Shown: positions 49,416 to 61,953 of the stretch, piece after piece
Numbering within the stretch: position 1 is the first letter of the stretch
Layout: every line of letters starts with the position of its first letter
NCBI RefSeq assembly: GCF_013927005.1
Contig: NZ_CP055930.1
Coordinates: 5,270,001-5,334,000 of the forward strand
Length of the DNA: 64,000 nucleotides
Direction of reading: 5' to 3'
Source of the DNA: Enterobacter sp. RHBSTW-00175
GTDB lineage: Bacteria; Pseudomonadota; Gammaproteobacteria; Enterobacterales; Enterobacteriaceae
Notes under the pieces: model-generated
Databases searched by the model: none
Seen by the model: only the letters and a program-made list of their open reading frames with translations
Told to the model about the DNA's origin: nothing
Position numbers and translations under genes: made by a program

Positions 49416-51188
49416 TCAGTTTTTCTCTTCCTTTTTCACCACGTCGATGCCCAGTTCAGCCAGTGAGGCCGGGTTGGCAAAGCTTGGTGCTTCCGTCATC
49501 AGACACGCCGCGGCGGTCGTTTTCGGGAAGGCAATAACATCACGGATGTTGTCGGTACCGGTCAGCAACATGGTCAGACGGTCAAGACCGAATGCCAGAC
49601 CCGCGTGCGGAGGCGTGCCGTATTTCAGGGCATCCAGCAGGAAGCCGAATTTCTCGCGCTGCTCTTGCTCGTTAATGCCCAGAATACCGAACACGGTCTG
49701 CTGCATTTCGCCGCTATGAATACGTACGGAACCGCCACCCACTTCATAGCCGTTGATAACCATGTCGTAGGCGTTCGCCACAGCCTCTTCCGGTGCCGCT
49801 TTCAGCTCTGTCGCGCTCATGTCTTTTGCCGAGGTGAACGGGTGGTGCATCGCAGTCAGGCCGCCTTCACCGTCGTCTTCAAACATCGGGAAGTCGATAA
49901 CCCACAGCGGCGCCCATTTGGTTTCGTCGGTCAGGTTCAGGTCTTTGCCGAGCTTCAGACGCAGCGCACCCATCGCATCGGCAACCACTTTCTTGTTGTC
50001 TGCACCGAAGAAGATCATGTCGCCGTCCTGCGCACCAGTGCGCTCAAGGATAGCTTCTACGATCTCTGCGTTCAGGAATTTAGCAACCGGGCTGGTAATG
50101 CCTTCCAGACCTTTTGCACGCTCGGTAACCTTAATATAGGCCAGACCTTTCGCGCCGTAGATCTTGATGAAGTTGCCGTAGTCGTCAATCTGCTTACGGC
50201 TTAAGCTTGCGCCACCCGGAACACGCAGGGCAGCAACACGGCCTTTCGGATCGTTAGCCGGGCCAGAGAACACCGCGAACTCAACGGCTTTCACCAGGTC
50301 TGCCACGTCCACCAGCTCCATCGGGTTACGCAGGTCAGGTTTATCAGAGCCGTAGCGACGCTCGGCTTCAGCAAAGGTCATGATTGGGAAATCGCCCAGC
50401 TCAACACCTTTTACGTCGTTCCACAGGCTACGCACCAGCGCTTCCATCACTTCACGCACCTGCTCTGCAGTCATGAAGGAGGTTTCTACGTCGATCTGGG
50501 TAAATTCAGGCTGACGGTCAGCACGCAGGTCTTCGTCACGGAAGCACTTAACAATCTGATAGTAACGGTCGAAGCCGGACATCATCAGCAGCTGTTTGAA
50601 CAGCTGTGGTGACTGCGGCAGCGCGTAGAATTTGCCTTTATGAACGCGGGACGGGACCAGGTAATCGCGCGCGCCTTCCGGCGTGGCTTTGGTCAGCATC
50701 GGGGTTTCGATATCGAGGAAACCGTGGTCGTCCATAAAGCGGCGCACAAGGCTTGTGATCTTCGCGCGCGTTTTCAGGCGCTGAGCCATTTCCGGGCGAC
50801 GCAGATCAAGATAGCGGTATTTCAGACGCGCTTCTTCAGTGTTGACGTGGTTGGAGTCCAGCGGCAGCGCTTCAGCACGGTTGATGATAACCAGGTCAGA
50901 TGCCAGCACTTCGATTGCGCCGGTCGCCATGTCCGCGTTGATATTTTTCTCGTCACGCGCACGAACGGTGCCAGTGACCTGAATGCAGAACTCATTACGC
51001 AGCTCAGAAGCCAGTTTCAACGCCTCTGCGCGATCAGGATCGAAGAACACCTGAACGATACCTTCGCGGTCGCGCATATCGATGAAGATAAGGCTACCAA
51101 GATCACGACGACGGTTGACCCAACCACACAGGGTAACCTGCTGCCCGACGTGGGACTGACGCAGCTGCCCGCAATATTCTGTACGCAT
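49416..51188 (-). CDS. aspS: Aspartyl-tRNA synthetase
   Basis: A class II synthetase of 590 residues, as in E. coli. The N-terminal OB anticodon-binding domain includes [22 protein letters not shown]. Class II motifs follow: motif 2 in [18 protein letters not shown] and motif 3 in [12 protein letters not shown]. The bacterial GAD insertion domain occupies about 280-420. The gap to yecD (51189-51454) holds divergent promoters but no gene that I can support. Confidence 0.97.
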   Translation of the reverse strand: MRTEYCGQLRQSHVGQQVTLCGWVNRRRDLGSLIFIDMRDREGIVQVFFDPDRAEALKLASELRNEFCIQVTGTVRARDEKNINADMATGAIEVLASDLVIINRAEALPLDSNHVNTEEARLKYRYLDLRRPEMAQRLKTRAKITSLVRRFMDDHGFLDIETPMLTKATPEGARDYLVPSRVHKGKFYALPQSPQLFKQLLMMSGFDRYYQIVKCFRDEDLRADRQPEFTQIDVETSFMTAEQVREVMEALVRSLWNDVKGVELGDFPIMTFAEAERRYGSDKPDLRNPMELVDVADLVKAVEFAVFSGPANDPKGRVAALRVPGGASLSRKQIDDYGNFIKIYGAKGLAYIKVTERAKGLEGITSPVAKFLNAEIVEAILERTGAQDGDMIFFGADNKKVVADAMGALRLKLGKDLNLTDETKWAPLWVIDFPMFEDDGEGGLTAMHHPFTSAKDMSATELKAAPEEAVANAYDMVINGYEVGGGSVRIHSGEMQQTVFGILGINEQEQREKFGFLLDALKYGTPPHAGLAFGLDRLTMLLTGTDNIRDVIAFPKTTAAACLMTEAPSFANPASLAELGIDVVKKEEKN

Positions 51189-51454
51189 GAGATATCCCTT
51201 ATTTAGCCGCAGGCTGTTTGTCGCCTTTAAATCAGGCTACGTTGTCGCAGCTTTAACTGTATGTCACAACTGGATGAAAAAAGGCGGCTATTATACTGGA
51301 AATTCCGCCCGACGATAAGAGAGAAGCGCTGTCTGAGGCACGTTTGCTGCACTCTTATTGCGCATTCTCACAAAAATTAACAAAATTATCCGCCCGGTAA
51401 CAGGCCGGAACATCGTAAGGTGTAGCCGAAGCGATTAATTTGACTGGAGTTACT

Positions 51455-52021
51455 ATGTTTACACTCGATGCCGCCAAAACCGCACTTGTGGTGATTGATT
51501 TACAGGAAGGGATCCTGCCATTTGCCGGCGGCCCGCACGCGGCTGATGACGTAGTCAGCCGTGCCGCCCGTCTGGCGGAAAAATGCCGCGCCAGTGGCGC
51601 GCCTGTTGTCATGGTGCGTGTCGGCTGGTCTGCGGATTTCGCCGAAGCGTTAAAACAGCCTGTCGATGCACAGGCAGCAGGACATGCGCTGCCGGAAAAC
51701 TGGTGGACATATCCGGTATCCCTTGGCAAACGCGACAGCGATATCGAAGTCACTAAACGCCAGTGGGGCGCCTTCTATGGCACCGACCTGGAGTTACAGC
51801 TGCGTCGTCGCGGGATAGACACCATCATTTTGTGCGGGATCTCCACCAATATCGGCGTCGAGTCCACCGCCCGTAACGCATGGGAGCTGGGCTTTAATCT
51901 GGTCGTCGTGGAAGATGCGTGCAGCGCAGGCTCTGCGGAACAACACCAGGGGAGCATGACCAATATCTTCCCGCGCATCGGTCGTGTGCGCAGCACCGAT
52001 GAGGTTTTAAGCGCCCTATGA
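51455..52021 (+). CDS. yecD: YecD, isochorismatase-like hydrolase
   Basis: A 188-residue cysteine hydrolase of the isochorismatase superfamily. Family features are [10 protein letters not shown] at the start (catalytic Asp), the lysine in [15 protein letters not shown], and [19 protein letters not shown] with the nucleophile cysteine. The substrate is unknown. GGAG precedes ATG 51455. It overlaps yecE as ATG-ATGA, suggesting coupling. Confidence 0.92.
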   Translation: MFTLDAAKTALVVIDLQEGILPFAGGPHAADDVVSRAARLAEKCRASGAPVVMVRVGWSADFAEALKQPVDAQAAGHALPENWWTYPVSLGKRDSDIEVTKRQWGAFYGTDLELQLRRRGIDTIILCGISTNIGVESTARNAWELGFNLVVVEDACSAGSAEQHQGSMTNIFPRIGRVRSTDEVLSAL

Positions 52022-52836
52022 TGTATGTGGGTCTGCCCCAGTGGTCGCACCCGAAATGGGTGCGTCTTGGGATAACCAGCCTCGAAGAGTATGCCCGCTA
52101 CTTTAACTGCGTAGAGGGCAATACCACCCTGTATGCCCTTCCGAGAGCAGAGATCGTCGAACGCTGGCGGGAGCAAACCAGCGATAACTTCCGCTTCTGC
52201 TTTAAGTTTCCGGCAACCATAAGTCATACCGCGGCATTGCGTAACTGTGGTGATTTAACCGCTGAATTTTTTGCTCGGATGTCGCCGCTGGCACATCGTA
52301 TCGGTCAGTACTGGCTCCAGCTTCCTGCGACATTTGGCCCTCGCGACCTCCCCGCCCTGTGGCAGTTTCTCGATGCCCTGCCCCGAGAATTTACCTACGG
52401 CGTTGAAGTGCGGCATCCCGATTTTTTTGCCAAAGGCGAGGCTGAAACAGCCCTCAATCGCGGTTTGCATGAACGCGCGGTTAACCGCGTGATCCTCGAT
52501 AGCCGCCCGGTGCATAGTGCCATTGCGCATAACGAGGCCATTATTGACGCGCAGCGTAAGAAACCCAAGGTTCCCGTCCATGCCGTGGTAACGGCCAGTA
52601 ACCCGATAGTGCGGTTTATCGGCAGCGATAACATGCTGCAAAATCAGGAGATGTTCGCCGTCTGGCTGCAAACCCTGCCGAAATGGGAACAGACAACAAC
52701 CCCGTTCCTTTTTTTGCATACGCCTGATATTGCCCAGGCTCCCGAACTGGTCGATGCGCTCTGGCAGGCCTTGCAGAATGCAGTTCCGTCCGTAGGCGAC
52801 GCGCCCTCTATCCCACAACAATCTTCTCTTTTCTGA
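52018..52836 (+). CDS. yecE: YecE, DUF72 protein
   Basis: A 272-residue TIM-barrel-like DUF72 protein, same length as in E. coli. Conserved blocks are [43 protein letters not shown] and [14 protein letters not shown]72 proteins have no established activity; the barrel and conserved charged residues suggest an enzyme. It starts inside the yecD stop region. Confidence 0.92.
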   Translation: MMYVGLPQWSHPKWVRLGITSLEEYARYFNCVEGNTTLYALPRAEIVERWREQTSDNFRFCFKFPATISHTAALRNCGDLTAEFFARMSPLAHRIGQYWLQLPATFGPRDLPALWQFLDALPREFTYGVEVRHPDFFAKGEAETALNRGLHERAVNRVILDSRPVHSAIAHNEAIIDAQRKKPKVPVHAVVTASNPIVRFIGSDNMLQNQEMFAVWLQTLPKWEQTTTPFLFLHTPDIAQAPELVDALWQALQNAVPSVGDAPSIPQQSSLF

Positions 52837-52887
52837 TATCACCCCCTATCATATAGACGTGCCATCTGCCAAAAACAGGGAGTTTGT

Positions 52888-55035
<2,148 letters not shown>

Positions 55036-55043
55036 TCTTTTTT

Positions 55044-55072
55044 GCCGGGTGGCGGCTAACGCAGCTGCGGCT
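55044..55072. repeat. REP-like half element after cmoB
   Basis: GCCGGGTGGCGGCTAACGC is the typical enterobacterial REP half, but the complementary half is degraded (GCAGCTGCGGC). It lies between convergent cmoB and cutC. Confidence 0.55.
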
Positions 55073-55087
55073 TGAAATATGAAGAAG

Positions 55088-55400
55088 AAAAAAAGGCCCC
55101 TGTGTAATTGGCAGGGGCCTGGTACAAGCAAGCATCATATTGGGCGACATGATGCGCGGTAAAAATCGGTACGTTGCTACACGTGATGACGTTCAATCAT
55201 CGATTTCATTACCGCAACCGACTCTCCATCTACACCGTAGCGTGAATACTCATCCGCCTCAGCATCCGTCGACATTGACAACCCTGTATTGCGATAACGC
55301 ATAGGCGAAGGCATCCATTTGCCTGCTGAGCTATGAAGCTCTTCTACCCCTGCGTTTAAAAACAGATTCAGATTGCTGGTGCGAACTCCTGCACCTGCCA
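55088..55400 (-). ncRNA. micL: MicL sRNA, from within cutC to its terminator
   Basis: In E. coli the sigmaE-dependent sRNA MicL (about 307 nt) starts inside cutC, is processed to an 80-nt 3' form (MicL-S), and represses lpp. Here a sigmaE-type promoter lies inside cutC (see 55407-55435). The 3' flank of cutC carries the expected segment CGCATCATGTCGCCCAATA, then the terminator GGCCCCTG/CAGGGGCC with T7 (55122-55088). The start is set about seven bases from the -10; the processed form would be roughly 55168-55088. Confidence 0.8.
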
Positions 55401-55920
55401 TTATTGTTAGAACACCGGAATGTGCTTTTAGTTCCGTAATTAATTGCAATCCTTTTTCTGCGGACGACTGCTGACCCGATGTCAGGATACGCGAAATGCC
55501 AAGTTCTGCCAGATTATCAAAGGCTTGCACTGGATTTTTACACATATCAAATGCACGATGAAAAGTGACTGCCAGCCCTTTCGCCGCATCCATGACCTGA
55601 CGCATCCTCGGCATATCGACATTGCCGTCTTCATCAAGCAGGCCGATAACCAGGCCCGGGAATCCCAGGTCGCGAACGAGGGCGATATCTTCCAGCATGG
55701 CACTGAATTCACCCGCCGTGTAACAAAAATCACCGCCGCGCGGACGAATGATCGGGTGAACCGGAATGGAAACCGCCTGACGGGCAGAGTTCAGCATCCC
55801 GTAAGAGGGTGTTAAGCCCCCTTCTTTGGGCGCCGCGCACAGTTCAATGCGATCGGCCCCATGTTGTTGTGCGGTCACGGCACACTCCACGCTGTAACAA
55901 CAAATCTCCAGCAGCGCCAT
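55177..55920 (-). CDS. cutC: CutC family protein
   Basis: A 247-residue TIM-barrel protein (E. coli 248). Conserved blocks are [47 protein letters not shown] and [10 protein letters not shown]. It was once linked to copper tolerance in E. coli, but that phenotype was later attributed to the MicL sRNA encoded within and after the gene; the protein's own activity is unclear. Confidence 0.94.
   Translation of the reverse strand: MALLEICCYSVECAVTAQQHGADRIELCAAPKEGGLTPSYGMLNSARQAVSIPVHPIIRPRGGDFCYTAGEFSAMLEDIALVRDLGFPGLVIGLLDEDGNVDMPRMRQVMDAAKGLAVTFHRAFDMCKNPVQAFDNLAELGISRILTSGQQSSAEKGLQLITELKAHSGVLTIMAGAGVRTSNLNLFLNAGVEELHSSAGKWMPSPMRYRNTGLSMSTDAEADEYSRYGVDGESVAVMKSMIERHHV
55407..55435 (-). promoter_or_regulatory. 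SigmaE-type promoter for MicL inside cutC
   Basis: On the minus strand GGAACTA (from 55435) and TCTAA (55411-55407), with 18 bases between GGAACT and TCTAA, fit the sigmaE pattern (GGAACTT, then TCTRA). It lies in the 3' third of cutC, where the MicL promoter is in E. coli. Confidence 0.7.
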
Positions 55921-56005
55921 TCAATCCTCCTTAAAAATCCACGAAACGAACTATCATGACACGCCTGCCGCCGTGGGTCCTGGCGTGAACTCACAAGTCT
56001 TACAC

Positions 56006-56566
56006 TCAGGCTTCGCTGGCAACAATCTGTTCAATCGTCCACGGATGAAACTTCACGGTAACCTGCCCGTCTGTCACGGCAAGCGTCGGGTTTGGCAAAC
56101 GCTCGCGCTCCCCTTTTGGTGAGCTGGTTTTCACGAAGATACCCGGCTTGCTTAATCCTTCGTCAGACAACAGGGCCAGCGCGCGGGCATTCAGGTTTTC
56201 AGACTCGCCCGGCAGCACAATTTCGATGTGTTCCCAGCCTTCATGCGGGTAGCGTTTTTCACCCGGCCACGGCAGCTCAACAACGCTGAATTGCCAGTGG
56301 GCAACGCAAACCGGTTCGTGCAGCTTAAACAGGCAAATTGGGCGTCCGTTGATGATGTTTTCTGACAGCAGCTCCCCGCACAACTCAAACCCACGACGCC
56401 AGCGTTCGGCGGTGGCATTCTGGTGGCAGCGCAGCGAAATGTGATCGGCCTCAAGCGGCGCAATATCCAGACCAAGACGGGTGGCAAGTTCTGTGAACGC
56501 CTGGGTGAAACGCGGGAGATCTGCGGAAATATCATGCAGTTGGTCAATGGATTGCCAGTTCGCCAT
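56006..56566 (-). CDS. yecM: YecM, VOC/glyoxalase-fold metal protein
   Basis: A 186-residue protein (E. coli 188) with a vicinal-oxygen-chelate-like fold. Likely metal ligands lie in ADHISLRCHQN and EGWEHIEIVLPG. Function is unknown. ATG 56566 (MANWQSIDQLHD) is preferred over one five codons upstream by comparison with E. coli. It is divergent from argS; the 238-base gap contains promoter-type sequence only. Confidence 0.91.
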   Translation of the reverse strand: MANWQSIDQLHDISADLPRFTQAFTELATRLGLDIAPLEADHISLRCHQNATAERWRRGFELCGELLSENIINGRPICLFKLHEPVCVAHWQFSVVELPWPGEKRYPHEGWEHIEIVLPGESENLNARALALLSDEGLSKPGIFVKTSSPKGERERLPNPTLAVTDGQVTVKFHPWTIEQIVASEA

Positions 56567-56804
56567 AAAATCGTCTCTCAATATGTCGCAAAGCCGCTAA
56601 TTTACTCTGTTGCCTCGTTTCTACCAACCGCAGCGTTGCGGTTTTTATGACTGCATGATTATGCATGCTGCCTTAGCCTGGATTCTGTACAATCAAAGCC
56701 CCCCGCAGTGCTGACGCCAGAAGGCATTTGCAGTATACTCCCGCCCTAAATTCTTAAACTGGCGCGGATGTGTTGAGTCCGCATCAAAAATGTAAGGTAT
56801 CCAG

Positions 56805-58538
56805 GTGAATATTCAGGCTCTTCTCTCAGAAAAAGTCAGTCAGGCACTGATTGCCGCAGGCGCACCTGCGGATTGCGAACCGCAGGTTCGTCAGTCAGCA
56901 AAAGTACAGTTTGGCGACTATCAGGCTAATGGCGTGATGGCAGTGGCTAAAAAACTGGGCATGCCGCCGCGACAACTCGCTGAGCAGGTGCTGACTCATC
57001 TGGATCTCACCGGTATAGCCAGCAAAACTGAAATTGCCGGCCCTGGCTTTATCAATATCTTCCTTGACCCGGCATTCCTGGCAGGCAATGTTGATGCAGC
57101 GCTGAAGTCTGACCGTCTGGGCGTAACGCAGCCAGAAGCGCAGACCATCGTGGTTGACTACTCTGCGCCAAACGTGGCGAAAGAGATGCACGTCGGTCAC
57201 CTGCGCTCCACCATCATTGGTGATGCGTCCGTGCGCACGCTGGAGTTCCTCGGCCACAATGTTATCCGTGCGAACCACGTGGGTGACTGGGGTACGCAGT
57301 TCGGGATGCTGATTGCTTACCTGGAAAAACAGCAGCAGGAAAATGCAGGCGAAATGGCGCTGTCAGACCTGGAAGGTTTCTACCGCGAAGCGAAAAAACA
57401 CTACGACGAAGACGAAGTCTTCGCCGAGCGTGCCCGTAGCTACGTGGTGAAATTGCAGGGCGGCGATGCGTACTTCCTCGATATGTGGCGCAAACTGGTA
57501 GACATCACCATGTCCCAGAACCAGTTAACCTATAACCGCCTGAACGTGACTCTGACCCGTAACGATGTGATGGGTGAAAGCCTGTACAACCCAATGCTGC
57601 CAGGTATTGTGGCTGACCTTAAAGCGAAAGGTCTGGCGGTAGAGAGCGAAGGCGCAACGGTTGTGTTCCTTGATGAGTACAAAAACAAGGAAGGCGAACC
57701 GATGGGCGTGATCATCCAGAAAAAGGATGGCGGCTATCTGTACACCACCACCGATATCGCCTGCGCGAAATACCGTTACGAAACCCTTCATGCCGATCGC
57801 GTGCTGTACTACATCGATTCCCGTCAGCACCAGCATCTGATGCAGGCGTGGACGATTGTGCGTAAAGCAGGCTACGTGCCTGATTCTGTTCCACTGGAAC
57901 ACCACATGTTCGGGATGATGCTCGGCAAAGACGGTAAACCATTCAAAACCCGCGCTGGCGGCACAGTAAAACTGGCTGACCTGCTGGATGAAGCGCTGGA
58001 ACGCGCCCGTCGTCTGGTGGCTGAGAAAAACCCGGATATGCCAGCCGATGAACTGGAAAAACTGGCTAACGCGGTAGGTATTGGTGCCGTGAAATATGCG
58101 GATCTGTCCAAGAATCGTACTACTGACTATGTGTTCGACTGGGATAACATGCTGGCGTTCGAAGGTAACACTGCGCCGTATATGCAGTATGCCTACACCC
58201 GTGTGTTGTCTGTGTTCCGTAAAGCGAATATCGACGAAAGCGTACTGGCCAATGCCGCGGTTCAGATCAGCGAAGATCGTGAAGCCCAGTTGGCCGCCCG
58301 CCTGCTGCAATTCGAAGAGACGCTGTCAGTCGTTGCCCGCGATGGCACCCCGCACGTGATGTGTGCGTATCTGTACGATCTGGCTGGCCTGTTCTCTGGC
58401 TTCTACGAGCACTGCCCTATCCTGTCAGCAGAAAGCGAAGAGGTGCGCAACAGCCGCCTGAAGCTGGCGCAGTTGACGGCGAAGACCCTGAAACTGGGTC
58501 TGGATACCCTGGGTATCGAAACCGTAGAGCGTATGTAA
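56805..58538 (+). CDS. argS: Arginyl-tRNA synthetase
   Basis: A class I synthetase of 577 residues, exactly as in E. coli. The HIGH-type motif is in [17 protein letters not shown]. The N-terminal Add-1 domain binds the tRNA D-loop, and the C-terminal anticodon domain ends GIETVERM. The start is GTG after AAGGTATCCAG. Near identity to the E. coli protein supports the assignment. A terminator follows within six bases. Confidence 0.97.
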   Translation: MNIQALLSEKVSQALIAAGAPADCEPQVRQSAKVQFGDYQANGVMAVAKKLGMPPRQLAEQVLTHLDLTGIASKTEIAGPGFINIFLDPAFLAGNVDAALKSDRLGVTQPEAQTIVVDYSAPNVAKEMHVGHLRSTIIGDASVRTLEFLGHNVIRANHVGDWGTQFGMLIAYLEKQQQENAGEMALSDLEGFYREAKKHYDEDEVFAERARSYVVKLQGGDAYFLDMWRKLVDITMSQNQLTYNRLNVTLTRNDVMGESLYNPMLPGIVADLKAKGLAVESEGATVVFLDEYKNKEGEPMGVIIQKKDGGYLYTTTDIACAKYRYETLHADRVLYYIDSRQHQHLMQAWTIVRKAGYVPDSVPLEHHMFGMMLGKDGKPFKTRAGGTVKLADLLDEALERARRLVAEKNPDMPADELEKLANAVGIGAVKYADLSKNRTTDYVFDWDNMLAFEGNTAPYMQYAYTRVLSVFRKANIDESVLANAAVQISEDREAQLAARLLQFEETLSVVARDGTPHVMCAYLYDLAGLFSGFYEHCPILSAESEEVRNSRLKLAQLTAKTLKLGLDTLGIETVERM

Positions 58539-58543
58539 AAAAA

Positions 58544-58570
58544 GAAACCCGGCAAGCGCCGGGTTTTTTA
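58544..58570. terminator. Bidirectional terminator between argS and rhiN
   Basis: AAACCCGGC-AAGC-GCCGGGTTT with an upstream A-run and a downstream T6 serves both argS and the convergent rhiN-like gene. Confidence 0.9.
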
Positions 58571-58573
58571 TTA

Positions 58574-59713
58574 TCAGAAGTACTTACGCAAATATTCCGT
58601 TAAACACAAGATTGCCATCGCCTGGCCGTACGGCATCGACGTCAACGGGATCTGGCGATAAAACGCCAGATCGCTCCCCATCCCCGTACCGAATGACGTT
58701 TGCAGTAACTCTCCTTCCGGCGAAATATTTTTCACAATTCCGCGAATCGCTTTATCGGCGACGTCGGCATACTCCGCCCCGACATAGCGCTTACGCACTG
58801 CTTTCAGAATACCGTAAGCAAACCCCGCAGTTGCTGATGCCTCGAGGTAGGAATCTGGATCGTCAAGCAGCGTGTGCCACAGGCCGCTGTCGTCCTGACA
58901 TTTTGCCAGAGCGGTAATCTGTGCGTTCAGCACCTGCACCAGATAACGACGCACGGCGCTGTTTTCCGGCAGATCCACAAGCTCGAGGAAATCCGGGATG
59001 ACGATGGTCAGCCAGCTGTTGCCGCGCGCCCAGCGGGCCCTGGCAAAGTTGTGGTTTCCTTCGTAATTCCAGCCGTGGAACCACAACCCGGTTTCCCTGT
59101 CCATCAGGTTCTGCACGTGCAGCAGGAACTGATACACCGCTTCCTCAACGTATTCCGGTTTGTTCAGCAACTTACCGATTTTCGCCAGCGGCAGCACCGT
59201 CATCATCAGCGTGTCATCCCACATCTGCTGATGGTTCTCTTCAGCCAGTGTGATGTGCTGCATCCCGCCGTGATCGGTGCGCGGCATCTCGTTCATCGCC
59301 CATTCTGCCCAGCTTTCCAGCCACGGCAGCCAGGCCGGGTTTTTCGTCTCTTCGTAGCGATAAGCCAGGGTCAGAAACGGTGACATAGTGTTGACGTTTT
59401 TGGTGGTCGCCCCTTCCGCGAAGCGGTTGGTAAACCAGCTGTCAATAATGTCACGCATCGCTACGTCGCCGGTCTGGCAGTAATACTGCCAGATGCCGTA
59501 TAAGCCGACGCCATGCGTCCACTCCCATCCCGCCCAGCCTTTGGTGTCGATCACGCGCCCGTCGTCCAGTCGCAGTAAAAATTCGCCCGTTTTATCGTGA
59601 ATGTTCACCAGATTATGTGTCACCTTCTGAATCAGTGATTTCAGCTCATCCCTGGCGATAAAACGCTCAGGCTGACGCAGTAACGGACTCTGTTTGACAG
59701 GCCAAACTTTCAT
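58574..59713 (-). CDS. rhiN: GH105 unsaturated rhamnogalacturonyl hydrolase (RhiN/YteR-like)
   Basis: A 379-residue family 105 glycoside hydrolase with an alpha/alpha-barrel. Family marks are GWAGWEWTHGVGLYGIWQYY, TDHGGMQHIT and QMWDDTLMMTVLPLAKIG. The Asp of the last (about D167) aligns with the general acid/base of YteR, and ARGNSWLT follows later. It should release 5-dehydro-4-deoxy-glucuronate and rhamnose from unsaturated rhamnogalacturonan disaccharides. No signal peptide, so it acts in the cytoplasm after uptake. It starts four bases after the transporter gene; this order equals the rhiTN operon of Dickeya. The gene symbol is by analogy. Confidence 0.78.
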   Translation of the reverse strand: MKVWPVKQSPLLRQPERFIARDELKSLIQKVTHNLVNIHDKTGEFLLRLDDGRVIDTKGWAGWEWTHGVGLYGIWQYYCQTGDVAMRDIIDSWFTNRFAEGATTKNVNTMSPFLTLAYRYEETKNPAWLPWLESWAEWAMNEMPRTDHGGMQHITLAEENHQQMWDDTLMMTVLPLAKIGKLLNKPEYVEEAVYQFLLHVQNLMDRETGLWFHGWNYEGNHNFARARWARGNSWLTIVIPDFLELVDLPENSAVRRYLVQVLNAQITALAKCQDDSGLWHTLLDDPDSYLEASATAGFAYGILKAVRKRYVGAEYADVADKAIRGIVKNISPEGELLQTSFGTGMGSDLAFYRQIPLTSMPYGQAMAILCLTEYLRKYF

Positions 59714-59717
59714 AATC

Positions 59718-61301
59718 TTAACCTCTGTTGTATGTCGAATTCAGTACTGCGCCATCCTTCAGAGAAGGTGCCGCTGGCTTATTACGATTCAGGTAACCGA
59801 TGTTGTTGTTGCCCCACAGTGACTCGAATGGCATCCCGGCGAGCATCTCCACCGTCGCACGGGCTTGCGGGGTTGCGGCTTCAGGCATCGCCCTGCCAGA
59901 CTCACGCATTTTGGCGGTCTCTTCACGCAGCGTACTGTGGGTCTGCAAATTGAGTTTGAACCGCAGGGACACCAGGAAGCCGCAGAACAGCACCAGAACG
60001 GTTCCCACACTCAGTATCATCAGAATGGTGTGGCTCACTTCAGCAGGCTGAACCTTCTGCCCGCTGACAAAGCCGGACATCTGCATCACGATCCCCACCA
60101 GCATTACCGCACCCGCCTGAGATGCTTTACGTGTCAGGGTCATGATGCCGGCAAAGATCCCTTCGCGGCGCTGACCGGTGATCACTTCGTCCACGTCAGC
60201 AATGTAGGTGTAGGTATTCCACGGCACGTAGTTGATACCACCGCGGCCCAGCCCCGCCACCGCGGAAACCAGCAACAGCAGCGAGAAGATGTCACTCAGT
60301 CCGGCGTAATAAAGCACGGCATACGAAACAGACGCCAGGCCAAACAGCACCACCACCATGCGGTAGGACGGCGCAGGTCCGAAGCGGATGCACAACGGGA
60401 TCATGGCGATGACCGCAATAAACTGGAAGCTCGCCATCGTGCCGAGCAGGGTCGACGCCATTGACGCTTCCTGCATCAGGACAAACACCACGTAGTAGGT
60501 GAATACCGCATTGAACACGTCCTGCGCGATGTAACCCCCCAGGTACATCCCCAGGTGCTGACGGAAGATTTTAATGCGCAGCGTAGAGCTTAACTCCACA
60601 AACAGGCGGTTGAGACTCTGCCTCAGAGACAGTTTTTTCTTCTCTTCTTCGGCACGCAGCGCCGCTTCTGTCCAGTCTTCACGCGGGCGTTCCCAGGTAA
60701 AGCACCAGACGAAGGTCAGCATCACCGCGCAGAGCACAGAGAAGACCAGGCTTGCATAGAAGAAGGAAACCGCGTTGTCTTTACCAAAGTGAGTCAGTAA
60801 GACACCCGGCAGGAATGAAGCAAGAATGGCCGACATCTGTGCCATTGAGATACGCGCGCCAGAGAATTTGGTTTTCTGTTTGAAGTCATCGGTCATCTCC
60901 GGTACCAGCGTTTCGTATGGCACCAGAATCATGGTGTAGACGACATCGAACACCAGATAGGTCAACAGGTAGTACCAGAAATTCATGTCCCCTACCCACA
61001 TCAGTGAATAGCTGAACACGCAAGGAATGCCGAGCAGGATAAAGAACTTACGCCGACCGAAGCGTTTTCCAAACCAGGTCGTGCCAAAGTTATCGGTTAA
61101 AAAGCCCATTAACGGGCTGACCACAGCATCCAGTACCCTTGCAGCAGCAAAGATAAATGTTGCCTCAATCGGCGAGAGTCCACAGAAGGTCGTATAAAAA
61201 TATAAAAGCCAGGCGGAGGTCAGCGCAGTCGTCCCTGCGCCAAGGAAATCGCCCGAGCCATAAGCAAGGTAATTTGCGAGTCCAATTTTACGTGTTTTCA
61301 T
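59718..61301 (-). CDS. rhiT: GPH-family (MFS) oligosaccharide transporter, RhiT-like
   Basis: A 527-residue sodium/proton symporter of the glycoside-pentoside-hexuronide group with about 12 hydrophobic segments. GPH features are the start KIGLANYLAYGSGDFLGAG, DAVVSPLMGFLTDN, and the loop after helix 2 (GRRKFFILLG). A long hydrophilic C-terminal tail (about 465-527) is unusual for plain MelB types. With rhiN it forms a two-gene operon; the likely substrate is unsaturated rhamnogalacturonide. ATG 61301 follows AGGG at nine bases; an in-frame TTG at 61310 is less likely. A KdgR-like operator lies 170 bases upstream. Confidence 0.75.
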   Translation of the reverse strand: MKTRKIGLANYLAYGSGDFLGAGTTALTSAWLLYFYTTFCGLSPIEATFIFAAARVLDAVVSPLMGFLTDNFGTTWFGKRFGRRKFFILLGIPCVFSYSLMWVGDMNFWYYLLTYLVFDVVYTMILVPYETLVPEMTDDFKQKTKFSGARISMAQMSAILASFLPGVLLTHFGKDNAVSFFYASLVFSVLCAVMLTFVWCFTWERPREDWTEAALRAEEEKKKLSLRQSLNRLFVELSSTLRIKIFRQHLGMYLGGYIAQDVFNAVFTYYVVFVLMQEASMASTLLGTMASFQFIAVIAMIPLCIRFGPAPSYRMVVVLFGLASVSYAVLYYAGLSDIFSLLLLVSAVAGLGRGGINYVPWNTYTYIADVDEVITGQRREGIFAGIMTLTRKASQAGAVMLVGIVMQMSGFVSGQKVQPAEVSHTILMILSVGTVLVLFCGFLVSLRFKLNLQTHSTLREETAKMRESGRAMPEAATPQARATVEMLAGMPFESLWGNNNIGYLNRNKPAAPSLKDGAVLNSTYNRG

Positions 61302-61467
61302 TGCCGTCAACCCTAATCAGTGTTGGGAGACTCCCTGTAAGCAACCTCATCCGGGAGTTTTTACACGGCTACAGTAAAAGTATCGTCAGGGTGATACCTT
61401 TCTGTTTTTGCCACCTCAAACAAGGGGATGGCAAAAATGCAAAGAGTGTCGCTACGCGCGTCACTGA

Positions 61468-61496
61468 TTTATAAAACAGCGTTTCTTTTGCATCAA
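61468..61496 (-). promoter_or_regulatory. Predicted sigma70 promoter of rhiTN
   Basis: On the minus strand TTGATG (61496-61491), a 17-base spacer and TATAAA (61473-61468). It predicts a leader of about 160 bases before rhiT, in which I see no gene or clear attenuator. Confidence 0.5.
61470..61488 (-). promoter_or_regulatory. Candidate KdgR operator at the rhiTN promoter
   Basis: TATAAAACAGCGTTTCTTT on the plus strand matches the KdgR pattern AATRAAAY-N3-RTTTYATT at 17 of 19 positions. It covers the spacer and the -10 of the predicted promoter, an ideal place for repression. kdgR itself is at 11577-12368 in this window. Confidence 0.6.
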
Positions 61497-61560
61497 AAGC
61501 AGGTGTCATTTTTGCGAGCCCGCCATCAGAATCACCTGATGTCGGGCGTTAAGGCGGCAG

Positions 61561-61953
61561 TTAGCGGTAGTTGACGATGACAGAGTTGCTCTGAACTTTC
61601 AGCGCCGGAATCAAACGCCCGCCGCCAGGAACTTCCCAGATAAAGCGCAGTGGTTCGAGGGCCGATACGCCGTTAAACGCCTGAGTTGTGCCATTTTCCC
61701 CGTCGATTTCCGCGCAGCGGGTCTGTGTACACAAACGTACGCGCAACCCTGCGGGCGTTGGGCCAATCAGTCTGTAATTCCATGCCACCAGCGTCATCTG
61801 GCCAGAAGCAGATTCTGAAGGCGATAGCGGGCGTGAAGACATCGACTCACCACGATGATTGAGCGTAATCCCCATGCTGCTGGCCTGCCATGTCCCCTCG
61901 CCTGCGGCCTGTGCCGCCAGCGGGAAGAACAGTACCCATAACCACTTATGCAT
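61561..61953 (-). CDS. flhE: Flagellar protein FlhE
   Basis: A 130-residue periplasmic protein with a signal peptide (HKWLWVLFFPLAAQAAG). Its conserved body includes GITLNHRGESMSSRPLSP, VRLCTQTRCAEIDGE and FIWEVPGGGRLIPALKVQ. FlhE is reported to guard against proton leak through the flagellar export gate. Its ATG overlaps the flhA stop as TAATG, so the two are coupled. An imperfect 13-bp GC hairpin without a T-run follows it (about 61521-61550). Confidence 0.94.
   Translation of the reverse strand: MHKWLWVLFFPLAAQAAGEGTWQASSMGITLNHRGESMSSRPLSPSESASGQMTLVAWNYRLIGPTPAGLRVRLCTQTRCAEIDGENGTTQAFNGVSALEPLRFIWEVPGGGRLIPALKVQSNSVIVNYR

Noticed and set aside
61521..61550. Hairpin after flhE as an intrinsic terminator
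   Set aside because: A 13-bp imperfect stem is present but there is no T-run on either strand.
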